64,000 bases of DNA from NCBI GenBank assembly GCA_965203565.1, contig OZ241896.1:1364001-1428000 (forward strand). Direction: 5' to 3'. Below, in pieces: positions 43,834-50,489 of the stretch (positions are counted from its first letter, which is position 1; each line of letters starts with the position of its first letter). This stretch comes from JAAXGX01 sp965203565. Lineage in GTDB: Bacteria > Acidobacteriota > Vicinamibacteria > Vicinamibacterales > UBA8438. Both the position numbers and the translations under genes were made by a program. The notes under the pieces were generated by a model that saw only the letters and a list, made by a program, of their open reading frames with translations, did no database searches and was not told where the DNA came from.

Positions 43834-45111
43834 TTGGGCATACGCAACCGACGAACAACGCCGTCAGGCGGGATGCATCGCCGCTCGAATGCAGCGGGGT
43901 CCTCCGCCACGGGCTGTCGAGGCGATGAGTCGGCCACGGCGCCGCTGGACGGCCTGTTCGCCGGTCTGCGCCTCGGCCTGCGCTCCGGCGGCGGGGAGCC
44001 GGCGGCGGCCGATGCGGCGGCCCTCGCCCGCGTCGCCGACTGGCCTGCCGTGGCGAGGCTCGCCGTGCGCCACGGGCTGTTCACCCTGCTCCTGTCCGGA
44101 CTGCGGACCTGTCCGGATCTGCTCGCCGCCTCCGGCGTCGCCCCGATACTGAAGGAGCACCGCGATGGGGCGGCGCGCCGCGGCCTGCGGCAACTCGACG
44201 GGCTCGCGCGGGCGGCCGGCTGCCTCGCCGACGCCGGCGTCCCGTGCCTCGTGCTCAAGGGGCTGCCGCTCGCCCAGCGCCTGTACGGGCATCCGCTGGC
44301 CAAGGCGTCGAGCGACGTCGATCTGCTGGTGGCGGACCGCACGTTCGACGCCGCCGAGCGCGTCCTGGTGGACCGGGGCTGGCGGCGGGTCGTGCCGAGC
44401 TTCCGGGAGACGCCGGCGCGCGCCCGCTGGTACGGCCGGTTCGAGTCGACGCACGTGCTGGCCGGACCGGGCGGGCAGCTCGATCTGCATCGACGCCTGT
44501 TCCCGAACCCGCACTACCTCGACGTCCCGTTCGATCGGCTCCATGCCGAGAGTGTCCCGGCCCAGGTCGGCGCGGCGGCGTGCAGGGTCATGAACGACGA
44601 GTGGACGCTCGTGCACCTGGCGTGCCACGGCGCGCGGCACTACTGGGAGGCGCTCCGGTGGCTCTGCGACGTCGCGGCGCTGCTCGCCTCGATGGAGCCG
44701 GACCGTCTCGGCCGGGCGGCGGCCCGGTTCCATGCCGCCGGGCTCGACGCCGTCTTCGCGTCGACGGCGCGCCTGTGCCGGGAGGCGCTGCACGTCGAAG
44801 TTCCGGGCGGCGCGCCGGCGGCCGCGGACGGCGCCGGCGCGGCGTTCGTCGCCCGCGTGGCGCGGCGCGTGTGGGCGCGTCGCCTCTCCCCCGGCCGCCT
44901 GGCCGTCCTCGCCGACTGGAGCCGCAAGCGCCTGGTGGGGCTGCTGCACAAGCCGGCCGCGCGCCACGTCCTGCACGAGCTGGCGTCGGCCGGGATCGGC
45001 TTCCGCGACTGGGACCGTCTCGATCTGCCCGACCGTCTGTTCTTCCTCTACGTCCCGCTGCGGCCGCTGCTCTGGCTGACCCGGCCGACGTGTCCGAAGC
45101 GACCGTCGTGA
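43834..45111 (+). CDS. nucleotidyltransferase-like protein (NTP_transf_5 type)
   Basis: The protein has 425 residues. The TTG start at 43834 is supported by AGGAGG (43821-43826); ATG 43873 is an alternative. The core PCLVLKGLPLAQRLYGHPLAKASSDVDLLV shows the minimal nucleotidyltransferase pattern (Ser-Ser-Asp-x-Asp). Members are found in lasso peptide clusters next to HPr-like kinases, where they act on the phosphorylated peptide, and in exopolysaccharide loci. Given two kinase genes 5-13 kb away, a role in the RiPP pathway is plausible. Confidence 0.8.
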   Translation: MGIRNRRTTPSGGMHRRSNAAGSSATGCRGDESATAPLDGLFAGLRLGLRSGGGEPAAADAAALARVADWPAVARLAVRHGLFTLLLSGLRTCPDLLAASGVAPILKEHRDGAARRGLRQLDGLARAAGCLADAGVPCLVLKGLPLAQRLYGHPLAKASSDVDLLVADRTFDAAERVLVDRGWRRVVPSFRETPARARWYGRFESTHVLAGPGGQLDLHRRLFPNPHYLDVPFDRLHAESVPAQVGAAACRVMNDEWTLVHLACHGARHYWEALRWLCDVAALLASMEPDRLGRAAARFHAAGLDAVFASTARLCREALHVEVPGGAPAAADGAGAAFVARVARRVWARRLSPGRLAVLADWSRKRLVGLLHKPAARHVLHELASAGIGFRDWDRLDLPDRLFFLYVPLRPLLWLTRPTCPKRPS

Positions 45112-45209
45112 CGCTGTACCTGCCGAGGTCGGCGAACCTGAAGCTCCTGTGGAGGAATGACGGCGTCGTGAGACCGCGGATCGTCAACGAACTCGGCGCC
45201 GGGACCGGG
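45087..45209 (+). pseudogene. remnant of a SAM-dependent methyltransferase
   Basis: About 40 codons read DVSEATVVTLYLPRSANLKL, then RPRIVNELGAGT. They resemble the middle of a class I methyltransferase (pattern ATVVTLYL...NLKL..P.I..EL..G). Both ends are missing. The piece overlaps the truncated toxin gene on the other strand, so the area has been rearranged. Confidence 0.4.
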
Positions 45210-45287
45210 CCGACGACTTTCGTACCAACGGAAAATATCGACTGCCTCCGCGACGGCTTCGGCGCGGAAACGGACCGGCTGCGTCAC
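45180..45287 (-). pseudogene. truncated RelE/ParE-type toxin gene
   Basis: Starting at GTG 45287, 36 codons (VRFRAEAVAEAVDIFRWYES...AEFVDD) match the N-terminus of RelE/ParE toxins. Homology stops near 45180, and the catalytic C-terminal half is missing. Its start overlaps the antitoxin stop by 4 bp (GTGA), the normal antitoxin-toxin arrangement. Thus the toxin is inactive. Confidence 0.7.
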
Positions 45288-45325
45288 CCGCCGTTGCGGA
45301 GACGTCGGCGCGCCTCACTCCAGGG
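45284..45325 (-). pseudogene. 3' end of antitoxin gene separated by IS element
   Basis: Read on the minus strand, the bases after the IS give WSEARRRLRNGG and a stop (45284-45286). This is the natural C-terminus of the antitoxin whose first 63 codons lie at 46980-47168. The GGG at 45323-45325 is one copy of the target duplication. Confidence 0.75.
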
Positions 45326-45383
45326 TGGAGTTGACCCGGTTTTGCGGACACCTGATCCTGTTGGGAGTGAGGAGGTGTTCGCG

Positions 45384-45692
45384 ATGGCGAAATCGAGACC
45401 GCCGTATGCGGCGGAGTTCCGGAAGCAGATGGTCGATCTGGTCCGGTCGGGGCGCGCTCCGGAGGACCTGGCTCGGGAGTTCGAGCCGTCGGCCCAGGCG
45501 ATCCGGAACTGGGTGGCGCAGGCCGGCCGCGATGCCGGCGAGCGCACCGACGGTCTGCGCACCGAAGAGCGTGAAGAGATGCGCCGGCTGCGTCGGGAGA
45601 ACCGTCGGCTGCGGGAAGAACGGGAAATATTGGCAAAAGCCACGGCCTGGTTCGCACGGGAGACCGGACCCGGGAGGTCTACCGGTTCATGA
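45384..45692 (+). CDS. IS3-family transposase OrfA
   Basis: The protein has 102 residues. An N-terminal helix-turn-helix (YAAEFRKQMVDLVRSGRAPEDLAREF...AIRNWVAQA) is followed by a leucine-zipper-like coil (RRLRRENRRLREEREILAKA). The sequence GCAAAAG near 45630 is a likely -1 slippage site for making the OrfAB fusion. OrfB lies in the -1 frame and overlaps the last codons. Confidence 0.9.
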   Translation: MAKSRPPYAAEFRKQMVDLVRSGRAPEDLAREFEPSAQAIRNWVAQAGRDAGERTDGLRTEEREEMRRLRRENRRLREEREILAKATAWFARETGPGRSTGS

Positions 45693-46645
45693 GTGCGCAT
45701 CAGGCTCGCTTCCGCATCGCCACCATGGCCCGCGTGCTCGGTGTCTCCACGAGCGGGTACTATGCGTGGCGTCAGCGGCGTCCGTCCACCCGCGTGCAGG
45801 CCGACGCGGACCTGACGGCCCGCGTGCGGGCGATTCACGTCCACAGCCGCGGGACGTATGGCGCGCCCCGGATTCACGCGGACCTGTCCGCCGCCGGAGC
45901 CGCAGTGAGCCGCAAGCGGGTGGCGCGGGTGATGCGCTCGGCGGGCATTGCGGGCGTGAGCCGTCGCCGCGGGCCGCGAACGACGCGCCGAGCGCTGCGG
46001 GTCCGGCCGGCTCCGGACCGGGTCGATCGCCGTTTCGAGGCAGTGGCGCCGAACCGTCTGTGGGTCGCCGACATCACCTACGTTCCGACACAGGCCGGCT
46101 TGCTCTACCTGGCCGTCGTCGTGGACGTGTTCAGCCGGCGGGTCGTGGGCTGGGCGATGGCGGCGCACCTGCGCACGGCGCTGGTGACCGAGGCGCTGGA
46201 GATGGCCGTGCAGCAGCGCCGGCCGTCGGCGGTGATCCACCATTCCGATCAAGGTTGCCAGTACACGTCGCTGGCCTTCGGCGCCTGCTGTCAGCGATGG
46301 GGCGTGCAGCTGTCGATGGGTTCGGTCGGCGACTGTTTCGACAACGCGCTGGCCGAGAGCTTCTTCGCGACGCTCGAGTGCGAGTTGCTCGCCCGCACGC
46401 GGTGGGCGACGCACGCCGAGGCGCGGACGGCCGTGTTCGCGTTCATCGAAGGGTGGTACAACACGCGGCGGCGGCATTCCTCGCTGGGCTACCTCTCGCC
46501 GCGCGCCTTCGAACGTCTCCACGAGACGGCGGCCGCGGACCGGTCCGGCAAGGCGCTCGCACCCCCGAGCCGGTTCGCGGCCGACACGCCGACGCCGGCC
46601 GGCGGCGTCACCGGCGTTGCTGCGGGGAACACCGGGAGGGCATGA
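45689..46645 (+). CDS. IS3-family transposase OrfB (DDE integrase fold)
   Basis: The protein has 318 residues. An HTH_21-like start (SAHQARFRIATMARVLGVS) precedes an rve-type catalytic core with the DDE triad in VADITYVP, IHHSDQGCQY and NALAESFFATLE. The frame and length are intact, so the element may still be active. It is expected to be expressed mainly as a frameshift fusion with OrfA. Confidence 0.93.
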   Translation: MSAHQARFRIATMARVLGVSTSGYYAWRQRRPSTRVQADADLTARVRAIHVHSRGTYGAPRIHADLSAAGAAVSRKRVARVMRSAGIAGVSRRRGPRTTRRALRVRPAPDRVDRRFEAVAPNRLWVADITYVPTQAGLLYLAVVVDVFSRRVVGWAMAAHLRTALVTEALEMAVQQRRPSAVIHHSDQGCQYTSLAFGACCQRWGVQLSMGSVGDCFDNALAESFFATLECELLARTRWATHAEARTAVFAFIEGWYNTRRRHSSLGYLSPRAFERLHETAAADRSGKALAPPSRFAADTPTPAGGVTGVAAGNTGRA

Positions 46646-46979
46646 TGGCGATGGCGCACAGGCGCCGAATCGCATCGGCTCCGCCGGCATCGTGGTCGCC
46701 CGCCTGTCGGCGCCGTGCCCCATATCGCCGCCGGGCGCTGTGGACCTGCCCGGCCTATGGACGCCCGGTCCGCAACGGGCTGCATCCGCAGAGCGGGGAC
46801 ACGGGCGCCCACAGTCCGTTGGAAATCTCGCGGGCGACCGCTGGCGATCGGGCCGGCGCCGAGGCCGCGAGATTCCCACAGGTCCACAGCGCTTCATTGT
46901 GGATTTACTCCCACGGAAAACCACGGCATGACCTGAACCCGAAAGCGTTAACCTGTCCGCAGAATCGGGGCAACCTCAA

Positions 46980-47168
46980 GGGAACGGCGGAGTCCGGGTT
47001 TTCGAGGTGCGCTTCCCAGCGCCGGTCCAGATCCGCTTCCTGCGTCGTCGTCAACGCGAGCTCCGTCGCGCGCTCCGCGTCGGTGAGGCTGTTCCAGAGA
47101 GTCATGGCGAGTTCGGCCCGATCGGCCGCCGGCAATTTGAGCAACGCCGAGATCGATGCGGGCGTCAT
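46980..47168 (-). pseudogene. antitoxin gene (addiction-module, RelB/PF09720-like), interrupted by IS
   Basis: Sixty-three codons from ATG 47168 (LLKLPAADRAELAMTLWNSL ... LENPDSAVP) match the short unstable antitoxins that pair with RelE/ParE toxins. The IS entered after the CCC codon. The last 12 codons and stop lie beyond the element at 45284-45322, giving 75 residues when joined. With the toxin truncated as well, the module is dead. It follows the TonB receptor gene by 12 bp on the same strand. Confidence 0.8.
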
Positions 47169-47180
47169 GACCGGCGCCGT

Positions 47181-49640
47181 TCAGAAATCGAAGCGGGAGC
47201 TGAGGCCGAACGTCCGGGGCGGGTTGGTCAGGTAGCCGACCCGGGCGCGGCTGCCGCGCTCCTGGTCGAGCGCCAGGAACGCCCGCTCGTCGGTGACGTT
47301 GTTGACGAAGAAGGCGACGTCCCACGCCCCCACCAGGACCCCGATCCGGACGTTGAGGAGGTTGTAGGCCGGCAGCTCCGGGTCGAAGGTGAACGCGCTC
47401 GCCGTCAGCGGTCCGCCGATCGTGTTCGGCGCGAACGAGAGCAGGTCGACCGCGCCGAACCCGTCCGCCTGGTCGCCGACCTGCGTGTAGCGCGAGCCGA
47501 CGTGCTGGAACGTGGCGCTGACGTAGCCCACGCGGTCGCCCCTCATCAGCCACCGCTGCGTGGCCGCCGCCGCCATCTGGAAACGCGGGGTGGTCGGCAG
47601 GCGCTTGCCGTCCTCGATGCCGGAGACCACGCTGACCGTCCCGTCGGCGGCGGTCGAGGTGAGCGTGGAGAGCAGCTTGGCGTCGGCGAAGCTGGCCGAG
47701 ACGGCGAAGTCGAAGAAGGTGGTCGGCTGCGCGGCGATTTCGAACTCCATGCCGGCGCTCCGGGCGTCCGGCACGTTGAAGACGATCCGCGACGAGCACG
47801 ACCCGGCGGTCACCGTCGCCTGCAGGTTGCTGACGTCCATGTAGAAGCCGGAGACGTTCAGCGTCCCGCGGCCGCCCAGGAAGGTCGACTTCGCGCCGAC
47901 CTCGTAGTTCCACAGCTCCTCGTCCTCCCAGGTGTCGCGTCCGCCGAAGGTGCGGAGGTCGGCGGCGGTGCAGAGCGGCGTGTTGAGCGGGTCGTTGATC
48001 CCGCCGAGGCGGAACCCTTTCGAGACCTGGACGTTCACTTGGTTCGTCTCGGTCACGTCGAAGCTGGCGATCAGCCGCGGCGCGACGCCCCGCGCGGTGG
48101 TCTCGCCCCGCGTCGTGCCCGGCGACGAGAAGATGCCGTCGAACGTCTGGACGCGGCTCTCGTCGAAGTCGTACCAGCGGAGGCCGCCGGTCAGGCTGAA
48201 CCGGTCGGTCACCGCCACGGTCGCTTCGCCGAACAGCGCGACCTGGTCGAAGTCGTACAGCAGGTCGGACCAGTACAGCTCGTCGGTCGCCGCCTGCGCC
48301 CCCGCCGTCGGGATGCCGCTCCCCGCCTCGAACCCCTTGACCGGCAGGCTCTGGCCGTAGCCGCGCTCGGCGTTGCTGTAGAACAGGCCGCCGACCCAGC
48401 GCACCGGTCCCGCGTCGCCCGACAGCCGCAGCTCCTCGGTCACGGCGGAGGCGGAGGTGGTGTCGATCAGCGGCGCGTCGAGGGTGTAGACCGATTCCGG
48501 CAGGCCGAGGGTGCCGCCGGAGACGCTGCCGGCCAGCGCCGTGGCGTCGCGGGTCACCTGCACGTCGCGGTCGGTGACGGAGGTGATCGAGGTCAGCGTG
48601 ACCGGACCGAAGTCGTACTCCACCTTCACGTCGCCGAGCAGGAACGCGTCGGTGAACGGCTCGGCGAACTGCGTGAAGAGCCGCCGCTCGCCCAGGGTGA
48701 CGGCGGGCCGCGTGGTGGTGTACGGGTTGGCCAGGATGTTGTACGCGTCGATCCGGTTCCACCCGTCCATCGACACGTCCTGGTAGAGGACGCGCGGCGT
48801 GATCGACAGCCGGTCGTTCGGCGCGACCAGGAGCGCCACCCGGGCGCCGGCCCGCCGTCCCCCGTTCACGTCGCGGTCGACCCGCAGGTCGGGCTGCACG
48901 GCGTCCATGAAGCCGCCGAGGGCGGTGCTCCAGGCGGTGACGCGCGCCGCCGCGGCGTCGCCGAGCGGGAGGTTGACCGCGGCCTTGACGTCGCTGCCGG
49001 GCTGGCCGCCCTGCATGGCGCTGAGGCCGAACTCGCCGCTGGTCGACAGGACGCCGAGCTCCGGCGGGTTCGTGATGTACCGCACCGTGCCCGACAGCGA
49101 CCCCGACCCGAACAGCGTCCCCTGCGGGCCGCGCAGCACCTCGACGCGCGACATGTCGAACAGGTCGAGGTCGGGGGTGAACAGCGAGAGCGAGATGACC
49201 GATTCGTCGAGGTAGACGCCGACCTGCTCCTTGACGCCCGGCTGGTCGCGGACGACCTGCCCGGCCGACACGCCGCGGATCGCGACCTGGCTCTGGCCGG
49301 GGCCGAGGTTCTGGACGGAGAAGCCGGCGACGTTCGCCGAGAGGTCCTCGATGCCGGCGGCGCCCCGGTTCCGGAGCGCCTGCGGCGTCGGCGCGACGAC
49401 CGAGAACGGGACCGACTGGAGGTTCTCCTCCCGCTTGCGCGCGGTGACGGTCACCTGCTCGGTGAACGCGGGCGCGTCCTCGCCTTCGCCCTGTCCGGCC
49501 TGCTCCCGCCCGCCTTGCGCCGCCGTTTCGCCGCCGGCCGCCGCCAGCGGCTCCGACGCGCCGAGGGCCAGCGCCGCGGCCAGGCCGGGCGCGGCCAGCA
49601 GCGTTCGGTGGGTTCGCCGTCTCCGTTGTCTCGTTCTCAT
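47181..49640 (-). CDS. TonB-dependent receptor
   Basis: The protein has 819 residues with an N-terminal signal. The segment EQVTVTARKREENLQSVPFS starts the plug, followed by RVEVLRGPQGTLFGSGSLSG. A C-terminal barrel ends LSSRFDF. It is related to the siderophore/vitamin and FyuA-like receptors with an RGPQGTLFG plug, unlike the Oar-like receptor at 40128. It would import a substrate across the outer membrane using TonB. The ligand is unknown. It follows the coiled-coil gene by 46 bp on the same strand. Confidence 0.93.
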   Translation of the reverse strand: MRTRQRRRRTHRTLLAAPGLAAALALGASEPLAAAGGETAAQGGREQAGQGEGEDAPAFTEQVTVTARKREENLQSVPFSVVAPTPQALRNRGAAGIEDLSANVAGFSVQNLGPGQSQVAIRGVSAGQVVRDQPGVKEQVGVYLDESVISLSLFTPDLDLFDMSRVEVLRGPQGTLFGSGSLSGTVRYITNPPELGVLSTSGEFGLSAMQGGQPGSDVKAAVNLPLGDAAAARVTAWSTALGGFMDAVQPDLRVDRDVNGGRRAGARVALLVAPNDRLSITPRVLYQDVSMDGWNRIDAYNILANPYTTTRPAVTLGERRLFTQFAEPFTDAFLLGDVKVEYDFGPVTLTSITSVTDRDVQVTRDATALAGSVSGGTLGLPESVYTLDAPLIDTTSASAVTEELRLSGDAGPVRWVGGLFYSNAERGYGQSLPVKGFEAGSGIPTAGAQAATDELYWSDLLYDFDQVALFGEATVAVTDRFSLTGGLRWYDFDESRVQTFDGIFSSPGTTRGETTARGVAPRLIASFDVTETNQVNVQVSKGFRLGGINDPLNTPLCTAADLRTFGGRDTWEDEELWNYEVGAKSTFLGGRGTLNVSGFYMDVSNLQATVTAGSCSSRIVFNVPDARSAGMEFEIAAQPTTFFDFAVSASFADAKLLSTLTSTAADGTVSVVSGIEDGKRLPTTPRFQMAAAATQRWLMRGDRVGYVSATFQHVGSRYTQVGDQADGFGAVDLLSFAPNTIGGPLTASAFTFDPELPAYNLLNVRIGVLVGAWDVAFFVNNVTDERAFLALDQERGSRARVGYLTNPPRTFGLSSRFDF

Positions 49641-49686
49641 CGTGCTGTCCCTTTGCGTCTGCCTGAGGTTGCGCGGGCGCGATCCG

Positions 49687-50265
49687 TCAGGCGATCTTGC
49701 GGCCGGTGATCGCTTCGCGCAGGCCTTCGAGGAGTCCTTCGAGCTTCGCCATCCGCTCGCGCAGCCCGTTCATCTCGCCCCGCAGCTCGTTGATCTCGTC
49801 CCGCAGCGCGTTGATGTCGCCCTTGAGTTCGTCCCGCAGCGCGTTGATGTCGCCCTTGAGTTCGTCCCGCAGCGCGTTGATGTCGCCCTTGAGTTCGTCC
49901 CGCAGCGCGTTGATGTCGCCCTTGAGTTCGTCCCGCAGCGCGTTGATGTCGCCCTTGAGTTCGTCCCGCAGCGCGTTGATGTCGCCCTTGAGTTCGTCCC
50001 GCAGCGCGTTGATGTCAGCCTTGAGTTCGTCCCGCAGCGCGTTGATGTCAGCCTTGAGTTCGTCCCGCAGCGCGTTGATGCCGCCCTTGAGTTCGTTCTG
50101 CAGCGCGTTGCCGTCAGCCTTGAGTTCGTCCCGTAACGCGTTGACGTCGCCTTTGAACTCCCGCCGGGTGGCGTGGATTTCTCCGCGGAGCTGGCGGTGC
50201 GACGTCGCGATCGCGATCAGGATCGCGATGCCCGTGCCGATGACGGACCACGCTTCAAGGTTCAT
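49687..50265 (-). CDS. TM-anchored coiled-coil protein with 11-residue repeats
   Basis: The protein has 192 residues. The N-terminal membrane segment (WSVIGTGIAILIAIATS) is followed by eleven repeats of the form INALRDELKGD and a terminal coil (GEMNGLRERMAKLEGLLEGL). An 11-residue period is a hendecad, which favours a straight, slightly right-handed coiled coil. The function is unknown. It may be a membrane-anchored stalk or spacer, possibly an oligomer. Units near the N-terminus are more diverged than the six central identical ones, so expansion is recent. Confidence 0.7.
   Translation of the reverse strand: MNLEAWSVIGTGIAILIAIATSHRQLRGEIHATRREFKGDVNALRDELKADGNALQNELKGGINALRDELKADINALRDELKADINALRDELKGDINALRDELKGDINALRDELKGDINALRDELKGDINALRDELKGDINALRDELKGDINALRDEINELRGEMNGLRERMAKLEGLLEGLREAITGRKIA
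49797..50159 (-). repeat. 33-bp tandem repeat array (about 11 units)
   Basis: The unit GTTGATGTCGCCCTTGAGTT plus 13 more bases recurs every 33 bp (for example 49810, 49843). It encodes the hendecads of the coiled-coil gene. Six central units are identical; flanking ones differ at a few positions. There are no spacers, so it is not a CRISPR. Confidence 0.9.
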
Positions 50266-50280
50266 TGACGTGTCCGAAGC

Positions 50281-50356
50281 TGGAGCCGGCGAGCGGACTC
50301 GAACCGCTGACCTGCTGATTACGAATCAGCTGCTCTGCCAACTGAGCTACGCCGGC
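50281..50356 (-). tRNA. tRNA-Thr (CGT anticodon)
   Basis: On the minus strand the acceptor stem GCCGGCG pairs with CGCCGGC, followed by T and an encoded CCA. The D arm is GCTC...GAGC. The anticodon stem GCTGA/TCAGC closes the loop TTCGTAA, giving anticodon CGT (codon ACG, Thr). The T arm has TTCGAGT. It is 76 nt including CCA. Confidence 0.95.
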
Positions 50357-50430
50357 GCCGGACGAACTCCCGATGCAAGCACAAGTATACGCCGATGACG
50401 CCGTCCGCGGCGCCGGATGATCTGCGCCGG

Positions 50431-50459
50431 TTGAACCGCGCCGGGCGTCCCGATAGAAT
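50431..50459 (+). promoter_or_regulatory. sigma-70-like promoter of uvrA
   Basis: TTGAAC (50431-50436), 17 bp, TAGAAT (50454-50459), about 30 bp before the uvrA ATG. Near-consensus spacing in a short intergenic gap. I see no clear LexA box. Confidence 0.55.
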
Positions 50460-50489
50460 GGCCCGTCGCCGTCCCGCCCCGCCCCGCGC

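Larger units (their letters stand above)
45326..46979 (+). mobile_element. IS3-family insertion sequence, 1654 bp
   Basis: Imperfect terminal inverted repeats of about 25 bp (TGGAGTTGACCCGGTTTTGC at 45326; the right end reads TTGAGGTTGCCCCGATTCTG on the minus strand from 46979) enclose orfA and orfB. A GGG duplication flanks it (45323-45325, 46980-46982). Removing the element and one GGG restores the antitoxin frame exactly. The 334 bp after orfB (46646-46979) hold no gene I can support, only short inverted motifs around CTGTGGA and CCACAG; they lie inside the element. Confidence 0.88.

Noticed and set aside
46646..46979. Small open frames after OrfB (for example 46617-46931)
   Set aside because: They lie inside the IS right end, overlap its inverted motifs and show no coding features.
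49797..50159. Direct repeats that might suggest a CRISPR array
   Set aside because: 33-bp units are contiguous without spacers, stay in frame and encode hendecads.
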